DNA of 42,691 nucleotides from Perkinsus marinus ATCC 50983 (GCF_000006405.1 NW_003212171.1:22893-65583); one strand, 5' to 3'. Numbered from the stretch's first letter, positions 9,150 to 23,567 are shown. The notes: generated from the letters alone by a model not told the origin. Made by a program: numbers and translations.

Positions 9150-9172
9150 CTATAGTGTTAGTAACGCTATAG
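9150..9172. repeat. Odd palindrome, 11-bp arms
   Basis: CTATAGTGTTA, hinge g (9161), TAACGCTATAG: one mismatch in 11. Confidence 0.85.
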
Positions 9173-9244
9173 GATGATCACACGTTAGCAGGGCTCCGTA
9201 CTCTGCGCTGAGCCGCACAAGCCTACAGATCAAGAACCACATAG

Positions 9245-9281
9245 CTATTCTAGTAGAATAGTAGTAGAATAATTCTACTAC
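9245..9281. repeat. Two abutting odd palindromes
   Basis: CTATTCTA g TAGAATAG (9245-9261) and GTAGTAGAAT a ATTCTACTAC (9261-9281) share base 9261. Confidence 0.9.
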
Positions 9282-9571
9282 AACTCAAGAGAACAGCAAG
9301 ACTTCAAGATCCCAAGAGACTCTAACTATTAATAGCGTACGCCCATATGATCGATTTAGGTCAACGTTCTCATGCGAGACGCTCATTTTTGAGTTTACCC
9401 AGCGTAAACTATGGGTGAGAATGAGGTACGGCGCAATGTACAGTTCTGTTCTCTGGATGGCTCGAGAGGACACGTGGAACTACCGGGGGTTCCCTTGAAT
9501 AGGATTACACACAGATTAGCAGTACACCGTTGGTGATACTCTCGTGTCATGACAGTTCATCTCTCTCGGAA

Positions 9572-11611
9572 ATGTCCTCTTCCGGTACCGAGCCGTCGGT
9601 ATCTGAGGCTGACAAGCTAGAAGGTGACGATGTTGCTGCTGCCGAAGCTGTACCCTCAAAGAGTGAGGCGACAGGGGTCGACGGTTGTAGTGCTGAGGTA
9701 GTAAGCTGGGGGGGAAGGGTTGCTTGATCTTTTTTCGCGTTATTCATGAGCTTTGTCGTAGGAGGCTGGTGTTGCAGTTGGAGGAAAGGAGGAAGTGGAG
9801 CCGGTAGTCACTGACAACGTTGGGGAGAAGAGGCCTCGTGTGGATGGCGCTGTTGAAGACGATTCTCCCAGTGAGGAACCTCCTACTAAGAAGGCCGCCG
9901 CGGGTGATGGAGAACAACAACCATGCGAGACTGAAATCAACGCCGATGCATCGGCTGACGCCACTGGAGTGAAAACGATTGCTACTCCCGAAGGTCCTAC
10001 TGAGTCTGATACTAGCTTTACGGGTAGTAGTAGGGGGGCGTGTTGAGCATTGAGACGGTCGGTTGTCTTCAGAAGGGTCTGCCTCTGCTCCGACAACCAA
10101 TCCTGTTACCACCCACGCTGAACCCGTTGCTCGGCCGATCGGACCAGCGCCTCCACAAGATGGAGCCGACCTGCACCACTGGGGAGCTGATGCTGGACCG
10201 TTTCGGCACACGGTGAATGTCCCACAGCACTGTGTGGCGCAGATCATCGGTAGGGGCGGGGCGAATTTGATGAGCACTCGCAACACGACTCGCTGTCACA
10301 TCGAGGTGAGGAGGTTCATCCGCGTCTTGAGAAGTGTTGAGATGATGGTATGTGTTTCAGTGTGATCAGCATACGAAGGACAACGGCTATTCTCTCTTTC
10401 ATATTGACGCCACTAGTGAGGAGGACCTTCAGGTGAATTCCCATCACGACTATATTTCTGTACCTTTTCCGTATCCAGCGAGGCGTACGTGCGATCGAGC
10501 GTCAGACAAAACCCATGCACCCACTTGAGGGGGAAGTGCAGCAAGTCGTTATTGTTCCTGACGAGCGGGTTGGCGATATTCTGGGCCCTCGGGGATGCGT
10601 TGTGAAGGTGTGTATGAGCGTATCCAGAAGTCAACGTCGATGAAAGCTCTTTAGGTGATATCGGATCGCACAGGGTGCCGAATCGACATCCAGCAGCGTG
10701 GCCTTCAACGGGGAGAGCCCCGCGAGTGCCGTATTGTTGGTTCACCCGATGAAGTCCAGGCCGGAATACGGATGGTTGAAGGCATTAGGGACGGCAGTGT
10801 TGATGTCAAGGCGATCATCCATGATTTTGAGCTCGCCAACCCGGCCTTTAGACGCGAGCAGGAAATGCGTGCTGCTGCTGCTGCTGGTGGTGGGTGGATG
10901 GCCCTTGGGAAGGGCGGTGGCAACAATATGTGGGAGACTCCGTATGGCATGAGGGGTCCTCTCATGCCTCAGCAGGCTTCTTCTTATGGGGTGCCTGCTA
11001 TGGTTGATCAATGGTCTCATCTGTTGCCCGCGACTGGGCCGATGGACAGAGCTGTTGTTGATGTCCCCTCCGACTGTGCTGGCCTTGTTATCGGTCGTGG
11101 AGGAGAGAGCATCAAGGCCTTGCAAGCTGACTGTAGCTTGTCGGAGTGTCAGATTGAGAAAGGTGTGGACCAGCGGACACCTCGTAAGATGACTTTGCAG
11201 GGACCGGCGACGGGAGTTCAGGCCGCGATAATGCAACTATCGATGAAAACCAATGGGAGGATCGTCACTATAGTGCAACAGCAGTACCCAAACTACCAGC
11301 CACAACAACAGCAACAAGGGCCTATGATGACGATGCAACAACAACAACAACCGCAGCAGCAGGGTTATACTGGAATGCCTCCATCACGAGAAGGCTATGG
11401 CATGCCAGGTGGGATGATGATGATGCAGGGTGGCGGTAGCGGGGGAATGGACCCGATGGCGGCTCAGTATTATTCCCAGTGGAGCGCATATCAACAGCAA
11501 CAGCAACAGATGAATGTGAACAACCAGCAGAATGCCGCAGCCTGGAGGAACTACTACGCTCAAATGGGAAATCCTCAGACACCCCCGTATCGAGGTGGTG
11601 GCCGACAGTAA
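9572..11611 (+). CDS. Three-KH-domain RNA-binding protein
   Basis: Six exons: 9572-9697 (or 9700), 9762-10023, 10073-10305, 10361-10432, 10479-10607 and 10655-11611, with short GT-AG introns (46-64 nt) that keep phase, giving about 592 aa. Three KH domains show GxxG loops: IIGRGGAN (exon 3), ILGPRGCV (exon 5) and VIGRGGES (exon 6). The N-terminus is acidic with a short basic PTKKAA patch. The C-terminus is rich in Gln, Met and Gly with several poly-Q runs. KH proteins bind single-stranded RNA or DNA; this layout resembles FUBP/KSRP or poly(rC)-binding proteins, so a role in mRNA splicing, stability or translation is likely. The start is the first ATG in the open frame. The exact relative is not assignable. 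Confidence 0.9.
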
Positions 11612-12566
11612 CAACACGACCAAGCGATTGGTCTAAAGGGTAGTAGTCTCGTGCGAGTTCTCCTCCTGTAGAATTGATGACTTCGACTATTCTCAAGATG
11701 ATCTTTGTGATTGGCTGAGCTGAGACTACTACGACGACTACCGGTTATCGCTGCTTCTCCCCCCCCCCCCCCTGTTCACTCGCTCAGTTGCTTCTCTAGC
11801 AAAGAGGTCTTCACTCGCGGCCTGTGTTCGCATCGGGTTTCACCATGGTATCGTTTATCCGTTTTTATCAAGTTGTGATGATTCCTCGTCTCCCCGCACT
11901 TCTTCCCCATTTCAGATGAGATGTTCTTCCTCGGGAGCTGATCTCGAAGTAAGCCCCATCATGTTTAGGACATTTAATGATGATTTCGGAAGTTGTGAAA
12001 TTCAATAATTGCACGTGTAAGCAGCAGGGTATTGGATCTACTATGGTTGGTGGCTTGTAGGACCTGTTCGCTGAACGTGCCTTATTGCGTTTCTCGACGG
12101 GATACGGCTCGCAGTGATTCGATTGAAGTCGTCTTTGGGCTTGCGTGCGTGCGGCTGATGACGCTTCTCCTTTTCGGCTCGTGGTGGTGTTTGGTTTCGC
12201 TCTTCGTGCCCTGCATCACGGTAAGGGTTTCATTCGAAATCGCTTTCCTATTCGTGATGACATTTTTGCTGCTCAGGTCTGTGAATATAACTTCTAGACC
12301 TAGTGGGAGAAGACCTACCTTATCAGTTGAGAAGCTATGTGGAGTTTCTCGGGGCTTTTGCCGATGTTAGCGCTTCTACCTCACTCGAAGGCTTGTGTTA
12401 TCATTCTTAGTGATATGCGACTAACATTGAACCACCCAAGAGGGCTCGGTTTTGTCACAAACGCTGCTAGTTATTCCTCCGAATTCGCTGAGTTGTTCAA
12501 CTACTACTGAACATCGCGTATGTCTCGGTCATCAGCATGTGAGCTTTTCCCATGTAGTTTTTTCGG
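11612..12566. other. Intergenic between KH and succinyl-CoA ligase genes
   Basis: No gene. A C-homopolymer of about 12 lies near 11759-11771. An open frame at 12032-12370 is Cys/Leu/Val-rich and has no family traits. Probably the 3' UTR of the KH gene plus the promoter of the next gene. Confidence 0.55.
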
Positions 12567-13908
12567 ATGCTCTCTACTTTGATTTCGCGTGGTGCTGCTG
12601 CTGCCGCTGCTGTGCCTCTCTCCAGCGCGGCCAGTAGAGCGTTTTCTTCGACTGCTCGTGTGTGGGTCGACAAAAACACGAAAGTCATTTGCCAGGTGGA
12701 GTCTCCAGTGGTGTTTCGATGTGGATGTTTGTTGTTTGTCCCTCAGGGTCTTACGGGTAAGCAGGGAACCTTCCACACTGCTCAAGCAATTGAGTACGGG
12801 ACTAAGATGGTTGGTGGCGTGAACCCTAAGAAGGCTGGCACTACTCATCACGTGGGGGGCAAGGTGAGCTCAAAGACTTTCAAGATTATGCCTTCCGACT
12901 GGTTACGATGTTAGGATCTTCCGATTTTCGCTAACGTCATGGAGGCACGTGAGGCCACAGGAGCTGATGCGTCCGTAATTTATGTCCCTCCATCTGGAGC
13001 CGCATCGGCTTGTTTGGAAGCTATAGAGGTGGGATGATGACGATTCACTTTAATGTGGTGGATGGTGTTCTGTAGGCGGAGATTCCACTCGTGGTTTGCA
13101 TCACTGAAGGCATCCCTCAACACGATATGGTCAAGGTGGCTCTGTCTCCTCCTGCTGGGTCTGTTTGTCAGTGCTCAGCTTTCAGGTGAAGGCTGCTTTG
13201 AAAATGGCAGGGGGTAGAACACGTCTGATCGGCCCCAACTGCCCGGGCATAATCAAGCCCGAAGAATGCAAGATTGGTATCATGCCTGGTTACATTCATA
13301 AGAAGGGAAAAATAGGAGTTGTCTCTAGGTGAGCACTTTCTGTGGAGAGTAGCGTATCGCACTAGTCTCTCAGGTCGGGCACTTTGACGTATGAAGCTGT
13401 GAATCAAACAACTGAAGTCGGCTTGGGTCAAAGCACTGTCGTTGGCATCGGTGGTGACCCGTTCAATGGTACCAATTTCATTGACTGTTTGGAGAGGTTC
13501 GTACAGGATCCTCAGACTGAAGGTGAGTCGTACTGATCGGAATACCTCTTCAAAGTTTTTAGGCATAATTCTCATCGGCGAGATCGGAGGAGCAGCTGAG
13601 GAGGAAGCCGCTGAATGGCTGAAGGAGCACAACAAGAACAACAAGCCCGTCGTGTCGTTTATTGCAGGAGTGACTGCACCTCCTGGTCGAAGGTGAGTCG
13701 CGAGATGTTCTTCGGCATAGCTTCGTTATGGTTGATTTATTTCAGGATGGGACACGCTGGTGCTATCATCTCGGGGGGTAAGGGTACAGCTGCGACGAAG
13801 ATTGCCGCATTGGAGGGATGTGGGGCGAGCGTGGTACGGTCCCCAGCTGACCTTGGTGTGAGAATGTTGGAGATGTACAAGCAACGTTATCCTGATAGGA
13901 GTGTGTGA
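12567..13908 (+). CDS. SUCLG1: Succinyl-CoA ligase alpha subunit, mitochondrial
   Basis: Eight exons: 12567-12695, 12747-12863, 12915-13028, 13076-13135, 13186-13328, 13374-13522, 13563-13692 and 13746-13908. The introns are 40-53 nt and the product is 334 aa, normal for the family. It converts succinyl-CoA to succinate with NTP formation in the TCA cycle. The N-terminus [20 protein letters not shown], rich in Ala/Ser/Arg, is a mitochondrial presequence. Family motifs run in order: [56 protein letters not shown], and [12 protein letters not shown] with the phosphohistidine. All residues expected at the CoA- and phosphate-binding sites appear present. The beta subunit is not in the window. Confidence 0.97.
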
Positions 13909-15896
13909 GAAGTGCGGTAGCGCTAACATTCAATTTCCGATGCTCTCCATAACATTGTATTCTGTATGTACTACGCTCATTAAAACTATGATTTTTACGA
14001 AGTGCAATGTTGTCTTCGCAGACACGGGGCTTAGCCTTGGGAGTTGAGTTCTCGTAAGTGCAATCTTGGATATAAGTGAATTGCTTTTTACGTGAAGTAC
14101 GCGAGTTGATCGATATTAGTAGAGCAGAAGGGCTCCGGAATGAGAGAGCACCAGGATGTGATTAGACTTCGATAGCAAGTTGAAAACATCTTCTGATGAC
14201 AAACTCATGCGTGATCTTTGAGATGAACGTGCATCAGAAAGAGCAACAGTAGTTGATGCTGTTGCAGTCTAGTCGTGTAAGGGTTCGTATGGCATGCGGG
14301 TTCAAATGAAGGATATGTTTCAACTCGTGCCGCTATTGTGTGTTAGTAAATTTGAGATAGAAGAGTTTTCGATATGCGGAAAAGATGCCGAATTGGCAGA
14401 TGCGAATCTCCGCACCCACGATGGTCCCAGGGTCGAAAAGAAGACAGAAACCAAGTTGTAACTCATACCAATTGAGCCAGGCTTAAATCTCCCGCAGTTC
14501 AACATAAATATAACGTTCATTCAAGAGGAGAAAGACCACACGAGAATTCTCTCATTTAAGGCGAGGAAATAAAGCGGTAACTTAGTGAACGAGGCTGCGA
14601 GCAGAAAAGTTGATGGTATGACTCGTATGAGGTCATTCCTCAACACAAACATACGGGAAGAGCCCTTTTACACTCGTGCAGACATCAAGACTGATTGCCA
14701 GCCGCCGAAAAGAGGTCACCGGAAGGATAGTCAAGACGCTTCCTTGATAAGGCAGCAGGTGCGATGCGTGGTTGACGAGATGATTCAGACCCAGGTGGGA
14801 CGGAGCAGCACTCTGCCAGCTGAGAGTACCCACCCACTCGAACCTCCTCAGATGTTATTGCGTTACTCTCGAGTACACCTCGTCCTGATTCACTGGAATG
14901 GGCCCAATGGTGAGAGGAATGCTTATCGAGGATATATACAGCAGTATACATAGTATATATCGAGTATATATACAGCTTATATATTCAGCAGTTGCTGCTG
15001 AATTCCCTGAGAATATCAACTCATGACTTCCGACTGTTCACACATAACCACTGATAAACTGATATTTAATACTGTCATTAGGTGCATGCGCCATGACGAG
15101 CCAAGAGCTACGTCTTCAAGACTACAATCATGTGCGATGCCACAAACCCGCACTATCATATTTTCAATAATGATACCCTTACACCTTTTGAGTATGAAAT
15201 CAAGAAGTCAATCACGATATTCAGATCATTCAATGAAAAAACCCAAACTCTCATTGTTGGTTTGCTTTCACATGCCCGTTCCCACTCCAAACGCGACAAG
15301 GATATTTACGTGGGTAATTTAGGGTTAGACTGACACATCATCAAACCCAACGACGCGTAAATCAAACCTCGATTCAGTAGCTGCAACTAATAAGATCTCC
15401 GGACGTTCATAAATACCCTCTGAACTACTAAGCCACCACACCAGTAAGATGGCGGTAGTGATGACGATCTACATAACATAGGCGGAAGACATAACACGGG
15501 TCTAGCTGATATTCTTCATAGCGATTTCTACTGACTAACAGCAATAGGGGGGATCAATGCGAGGTGTATTGACAATAAAAGGTTCTAATCTTATAGGATA
15601 TCAAGTAGTGTGTGTGCCACTGCATCCGCAGTTCTATCACTGAACACACTGAATCACAAAGATATGCGCATGAACGCAAGCGACACATGACACAATATCA
15701 GAGGATTAATCCCTACATAACTCATTCGATGAATAGTACTATTACACCAGCAACAGTTAAGGCACCGACCTCAGCAGCTGAAGTGCTTATGGGAATCTCT
15801 CATCAGATAGGATGAATCGCTGGGCGTTTGATAGACGCTACGATTCATTATAATACTCACATCGTACCCACCTCTAATGCTGTGAAACATAGTCAT
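13909..15896. other. Intergenic with repeat copy and weak fossil
   Basis: No supported gene in about 2 kb. Copy 2 of a dispersed repeat lies at 14110-14215. An open plus-strand frame at 14585-14953 has a weak resemblance to the start of an LTR-element RT (an IRQQVRCVVDEM-like stretch), too weak to call. AT-rich ATATATAC-type repeats lie at 14931-14985, followed by TTCAGCAG ttg CTGCTGAA. Confidence 0.5.
14110..14215 (-). repeat. Dispersed repeat, copy 2
   Basis: Inverted partner of 5195-5290, with matching blocks such as ATCGATCAACTCGCGTACTT and CATCAGAAGATGTT on the minus strand. Flanks diverge on both sides. Confidence 0.7.
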
Positions 15897-16829
15897 TTAA
15901 TAATAGTTACGGCCCTTACCCTTGCCGCCTTTACCACCACGACCCTTGCCATAGGAGCGTCGATAGCCACCGAAAGGACGACGCTGAGCAGCGATCGCCC
16001 CAAAAGTCTCTTTATCTGTGGCTCGTTGCTTAGCTCGTTGATCGAAGATAGCCGGATCGACTGCAGCACCTTGAGTGCTCCTCTCCTTACGGTCCAGAGC
16101 ATCACACGAAATGTCGTCGAAGAATCCCTTGTTCTTGCTATAGCCAGTTCTTACAGTCGTACCAGCAGTGGAAACAGCACTCTCGTCGGGTTTCTCGAGC
16201 TTGGAAGCATTGCCAGCATAATCAAACTCCTCCTTCACCTCAGCCTTAGCCTCAGGATTCACGTTCGGGACCAGTTCACCAACAGGACCTGTACGAGTAG
16301 GAGGCCTCCTATGGGGCCTCTCACTGCGACCATATCCACCATAGTAACCACCACCAGAGTAGCCACCACCCGAATAACCACCGCCAGAGTAGTAGCCACC
16401 CTTACCTTTGCCACCGTAACCCTTATCACCATAACCCCAGTTTCCACGACGATCCTCCCAGCGACCACCACCACCACCACGAGCACCGCTTCTATCGTCT
16501 CTCTGTTGACGATTGGTACCACCAACCTTAGGGGCTTGATTCATGCTCACAATAGCTGGGTCGACGAGAGCGCCAGCCTTTTGACCAGCGCCCTCGAGGA
16601 CAGTGAGATCTTTGATGTCTTTGCCTCGGAATATAATAAAATCATAAACCTCGTCGCTGGCAGGGACGTTAGGAACCTTGCGACCTTCGGTGCCGAACGA
16701 TTTCACATTCTGCAGAGCTATAGTAGACTCCTCTGTGTTGATCGTGTACAGTATACCCTCGTAGCGGATCTCCGCGTTGGAGATGAGCGAGATCTTGCTC
16801 CCAATGTAAGGCAGTGATGAACCACTCAT
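15897..16829 (-). CDS. LSM14: LSm14/Scd6/RAP55-type P-body protein
   Basis: A single exon of 310 aa with ATG at 16827-16829. The N-terminal LSm14 domain (residues 1-80) starts [20 protein letters not shown] and contains [20 protein letters not shown], the hallmark of this family. A central Gly/Arg/Tyr-rich stretch (about 110-180) with RGG and GYYSGGG repeats suits RNA binding and condensate formation. An FFD box, [11 protein letters not shown], and a TFG box, DKETFGAIA, follow in the usual order. Family members repress translation and recruit Dcp2/Dhh1 in P-bodies. A basic [13 protein letters not shown] tail ends it. The gene faces the succinyl-CoA ligase gene tail-to-tail. Confidence 0.95.
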   Translation of the reverse strand: MSGSSLPYIGSKISLISNAEIRYEGILYTINTEESTIALQNVKSFGTEGRKVPNVPASDEVYDFIIFRGKDIKDLTVLEGAGQKAGALVDPAIVSMNQAPKVGGTNRQQRDDRSGARGGGGGRWEDRRGNWGYGDKGYGGKGKGGYYSGGGYSGGGYSGGGYYGGYGRSERPHRRPPTRTGPVGELVPNVNPEAKAEVKEEFDYAGNASKLEKPDESAVSTAGTTVRTGYSKNKGFFDDISCDALDRKERSTQGAAVDPAIFDQRAKQRATDKETFGAIAAQRRPFGGYRRSYGKGRGGKGGKGKGRNYY

Positions 16830-17844
16830 AAGCTGGAAGAGTTGATAACAAAAGAACGCTCAACGAGCTTTCAAAATCTGACATGAGACCAATCACAAAC
16901 GATAAAAGGCACCACGGCAGTGAACGGATAAAATGTATGCACGCATACACACAGACAACCACATCGCGGAACCCCCTTTAGACCGAACATAAATCAACCA
17001 TACAATAGAAGCATTGCCTTCTTGAAAGCTGCTGCAACAATAACGGCAAACACAGTCACTCATCATATTCAGCTCAGTTTCACACGCCTCGAGGAGCGAT
17101 AAAATCATGATGCACGCACGCACAACCATTCCGAGCTGCGTCACACAGTTCGCCATTAAAATCTTCACATAACACTTATTCGACTAATTCACAAATTCTA
17201 TAAAAAACAGTAGCCTCATCATACTACTAGACGAACTCCACTATCCGATTAATCAACTACCGACATTACCATTACAACAATCTTGACCTCAGAAAATCGC
17301 TCTCGGGCGAGCGAGATTCGACCACCACCACCGCACTCCGAAACTTTTCTTGTGCCGTACTAGTACACCCTTACGTGACAGTTCATGCTGACCTGGCACA
17401 TCAGCAATGTCAATGCTAATGATATTTCGAATGAGCCCTCCTTAGAAGCCTTCCATTGCATATAGGCAATTTTATATTCTCAACACAGTCTCCAGTTCGC
17501 CAGTAGACTGAGATAGATCAGGTCAGCGTTCTCGATATGACATCAACGACAAGCTTCATAGCTTACTCTATGCTGCTACGCATTTTTCAAAGTGTTTACA
17601 TCATTGTGAGCACTTAACGAAAATGTTGATGCCCAGAGGACAGGCCGGAAAACAAAGGCTTTTACAAGAAGCTCGCAAGTGAAAGGAATTCTCCCATAAA
17701 TTCTCATTCACCGGTTTTGCCTTGCAGGTCCCCTCGCTGACGAGGCCGATCGCTCTTGAAGGGGACAGTCCGAGTCCCTTGCGAACAGCACCGAGTGAGT
17801 TTTGCCGTGGGGTCTGTTTCAGGTCATGAGAAAATCATTGATGG

Positions 17845-18010
17845 GGGGGAACTAGTTTTGGATTTTCCATGTATGGAACGCATTCTTCAATCGGTTTCCC
17901 ATGTAAATGTCATCATCACATTAGGAACGTTCTTCCCCCCGTTGTTATCAAACCCCTGGGGGGGATGTTATTTCTCAAAGCTACATGAGCCTCTGCCTCT
18001 GCTGTAGGTA
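17845..18010 (+). repeat. Dispersed repeat shared with an intron
   Basis: Matches about 37645-37795 in the same orientation. Shared blocks are ATCATCACATTAGGAAC, a CCCTGGGGGGG run and TCTCAAAGCTA, with weaker similarity upstream (GGAACT, TTTTCCA). The second copy fills most of intron 9 of the FHA-RING gene. Confidence 0.75.
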
Positions 18011-18140
18011 CACGAAGCTGTAGCACCGGCTATTGACGCGAATGGGGTATAAAGTTTTGCATGTGCCTTATCTCGAGTGAGGGAAACTCCGTGGGGCTAA
18101 GAATAGGAAAGAATATATGCCGACTAAGTTGAAGTAGGCT

Positions 18141-18185
18141 GTGGGATTCGAACCTGCGACCTCTGCCTCTTGCAGGGAGGAATAG
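18141..18185 (-). other. tRNA-like box-B fragment
   Basis: The minus strand reads GAGGTCGCAGGTTCGAATCCC, a good RNA polymerase III box B and T-arm. No matching acceptor or anticodon stem is seen. Likely a tRNA-derived SINE scrap. Confidence 0.35.
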
Positions 18186-18624
18186 GCTAGATTCTCGAGA
18201 TGAGGAGTACTACACGGCACAAGACGCTGTGTAAGTCCACAATCTTGGTGTCGGGTAAATCAAGATTTACTACAGGTTCCCGAGGAGATGGTATTACCTA
18301 GAAGGTGCTGTTATGGACAGTTGCATGTTGGTCATTCCGATGTAGTAGAGCCGCGCAAGTCTCGTCGAGCTGCCTTGGACATCTACGTGACCATAGGGCA
18401 GACTCTGTCGTGTCACTCACATACTCAGGTGAAGGAGGCGTTGTCTCGGTTGATGACATCAGTCGGCTACTACAAGTCGGTTCCTAATGCCTATCGTTTA
18501 TGATATGGTCATGCGTACAGTTTCCTATAATCAACCAGGAATTGACTTTGTGTAATTTGTCCCTACTAGAAGGTGACTTGGTCTCTCAGGCTTTGAGCTT
18601 CCCCACTCACTATTGCCTCTGTCC

Positions 18625-19365
18625 ATGACCGTTGGTGGCCGCCGCCGTCTGTCTGCTTCTCGGCTGCACTCAGGAGCTCCTGCTAGCTCTGTTAGGCTCA
18701 TCGTATTCGACTGGGACTCTACTTTAGCGGAGCGTTCAGGCAAACTAGACCGAGGTGAGGTCCTGTATTGGTTGCGACAGCTGCGTAGGGTTACCAATGC
18801 TACTATCGGTATCATGAGCTACAACACCCAGGGCGTTGCGTCTGATGACTCTCTCATTCTTTCCGAGCTGAAGTCTAGTGGTATACTAGGGGAGTATGTC
18901 CACAAAGAGAATATTTGGGGTTACCTCAATCCTTGTCACTGTCGTGAAGATCTGGAAATGCACGAAAACATGCATCCTATCTTCTGTGGTGATATAACAT
19001 CAAAGGCTCGAGCCATCGGTCGTATCGGTCGTTATGCTGGCTTGAAACCTGAGGAAATTCTCTACGTAGACGACAGCTACAAGCAAATCGAGCACGCAAA
19101 AGCCCTGGGCGTATGTCACACATATCAAGGAGTCTACAAGAACCTGGCTGGGCTTACTGAGGAGGACTGGAAAGCGATAATTGCGTTTCTGAATGATCCT
19201 GCTGTTGGTCATCATCACAAGCTTTGGACGGGGTCTTCCATGGCTCCAGCTAGCACACTTCGCAATACCGTCCTAGAACGTGCATCTGGTTTCAGGACGA
19301 CCAAACCAGTTACTAATTCGGTATCCTCCCGTATTCCTGTAGTGCCTGTGAGAGTAACGGCCTGA
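18625..19365 (+). CDS. HAD-superfamily phosphatase, MDP-1-like
   Basis: Single exon, 246 aa from ATG 18625; an alternative TTG at 18613 is less likely. HAD motif I is VFDWDSTL (DxDxT, catalytic Asp pair), motif II is GIMSYNTQ with the Ser, a Lys in ITSKARA could serve motif III, and motif IV is ILYVDDS. Family enzymes hydrolyse phosphomonoesters using Mg2+; the spacing of motifs I and IV is like magnesium-dependent phosphatase 1, but the insert between them (a NPCHC-containing loop) is larger. The C-terminal 50 residues are low-complexity. Substrate unknown. Confidence 0.75.
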   Translation: MTVGGRRRLSASRLHSGAPASSVRLIVFDWDSTLAERSGKLDRGEVLYWLRQLRRVTNATIGIMSYNTQGVASDDSLILSELKSSGILGEYVHKENIWGYLNPCHCREDLEMHENMHPIFCGDITSKARAIGRIGRYAGLKPEEILYVDDSYKQIEHAKALGVCHTYQGVYKNLAGLTEEDWKAIIAFLNDPAVGHHHKLWTGSSMAPASTLRNTVLERASGFRTTKPVTNSVSSRIPVVPVRVTA

Positions 19366-20050
19366 CCTCGCCCCTGCGGTGTTAGGTGCTGAAGTAGTGG
19401 GCAATATGGTCATCTCACTGCATGCTATTCTCTGAGCTAAACTGCTCTAGTCTTAGTAGCAATTCATATACTACAGATCTTACTAAACTATTATTTTCTT
19501 TTATGCTCATGTAATGATAAACACATTTCTGCAGGCAGGATTAGATTCTCGATCTGATCTTCGAGAAATTTATCCCCAAGCCCCATTTCTGTTTGGTCGT
19601 CGTCGTCCAACTGCATTTCTGCTTACTAGTCGTTGCACAATGGAGTTGATCGCACTAGATGCCTGCGGAAGCTCTAGGTGGTCGATGATGATCATTCTTC
19701 CGAAGTAAATGGATTGTAAGCCGATTATGAATTTTGTGTTGTGTTGATTACTCGTGGGAGAAGGAAAAACCACAGATCCATTTATTGAAGAACACCATTA
19801 AGGGAGTTGCTCATTGCATAACAAAAATTGTCTTTAACATAATTATAAACTATTATTCTATCACATGTGTTAGAAGATGCCCCGACTACAACAACACAAA
19901 ATACTTCATATCTCGTTGTACATTTTTTCATCACAAATTCACACATCGGATCTTCACTTTCTGGCCCGGTTGACGGTTATAAGAAAGAGAGAGCCATTTA
20001 GAACAAACCAGATTATCCAATTATTGGCAAATCTCACAATTCTCAGTCTG
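19366..20050. other. Intergenic
   Basis: No gene or recognised element. It lies between the HAD gene and the 3' end of the first CDPK gene and becomes AT-rich towards the CDPK stop. Confidence 0.6.
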
Positions 20051-22552
<2,502 letters not shown>

Positions 22553-23240
22553 ATTTTGGGACTTTAAAATGAATAACTCTAACGCCGCCGATTACAGTTA
22601 CTCATAAGACAGTAAACCCCCCCCCCCCCCTCCCCCCTCGCGGAGATGTGTCGTGCTACAACTTCGCAAGGACGGCCTTCTCCTCATCTTAGTAGACTGC
22701 TACAGGCAGAGTTGCGCAGTGCCGTTGAGGAAATGCAAGATGGCTCAAGAGAGCAAGCTGGGCAACTCTCAACTGTCACAAATTTTTCTATTTTTTGCGG
22801 CACTTGTATCTCACGCGCCCAAGCGCCTTCTTCGTTAGAGTAAAACAGTCCAAACACGTGACTGGACCCACATGGAGCCGATGGTTGGGGATTCGCTAAT
22901 ACTCTACTCAGTAAACTGCCTCAGTTTAGAATGGTTACATCTGAGAGACTTCTTTTGATAATCTCATCAGTAGATTGCGTATTTGGGGGAATTCGCAAGA
23001 AAAGGTCGCTCATGCCGAAAAAAGAGTTTGTGCGTTCAGCAATCACGAGTTAGCAAGTCTTATTGGAGTTTGCTTGATCTCGATTATACCTGGGGAAAAT
23101 TCGTCACTGCGCCACGATATTCAGCTGGCCTTACTATAACCGTTCGCAGCTACCACGGCAGGCTCTACCAGTGAAATGATCACATCCAGCAGCTGAGGTA
23201 TCATCATTGCGTACCTGTATGATGAGAGTATTTGAATATG

Positions 23241-23300
23241 ACACCGCTGGGATTCGAACGCGGAACGTTCAACGGGCGGCCCACTCGTACAGGACGGCGA
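23241..23300 (-). other. tRNA-like box-B fragment
   Basis: The minus strand contains CGCGTTCGAATCCCAGCGGTG, a pol III box B and T-arm lookalike with poor stem pairing. Third such piece in the window. Confidence 0.35.
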
Positions 23301-23536
23301 TAGCACGTATATCTCTGCATGTGTTTCACATGGAAGGTGTTATTATCCGGAGTAGTCGCTGGGTTAATCGATGATATCGTGAATCCAAAAGGAGTCTGCC
23401 TAAAACATGCCACTCTATGCACAAGCTCGCAGACGCTAGTTCAGGCTTAGCAACGAATCCGATGGTCACTACTTTATTACTATCAATAAGAACATTTCAA
23501 ATGTCCGTATTTTGAATGGAATAGACGAGTTGAAGT

Positions 23537-23567
23537 AACGAGTAGTTTGAAATTCAGACTACTCGTT
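23537..23567. repeat. Odd palindrome, 15-bp arms
   Basis: AACGAGTAGTTTGAA, hinge a (23552), then a reverse complement with one mismatch in 15. Confidence 0.9.

Larger units (their letters stand above)
8999..9571. other. Intergenic, upstream of the KH gene
   Basis: No gene. Palindromes lie at 9150-9172 and 9245-9281. Any promoter of the KH gene must lie in the last few hundred bases, but no core motif is recognisable. Confidence 0.6.
16830..18624. other. Intergenic with repeat and tRNA-like piece
   Basis: No supported gene in 1.8 kb. Contains a dispersed repeat at about 17845-18010 that also occurs in an intron of the FHA-RING gene, and a box-B-like piece near 18141-18185. Remaining open frames have no family traits. 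Confidence 0.55.

Noticed and set aside
10413-11696. Minus-strand frames across the KH gene
   Set aside because: They are shadows of the spliced, domain-bearing plus-strand gene.
14585-14953. Possible start of an LTR-element reverse transcriptase
   Set aside because: Only a short IRQQVRCVVDEM-like stretch resembles the family; no catalytic motif or neighbouring domains are visible.
22728-22765. Spliced-leader-like GATGGCTCAAG
   Set aside because: It lacks the full dinoflagellate/perkinsid leader sequence (the CCGTAGCC start) and a following donor; the match is too short.
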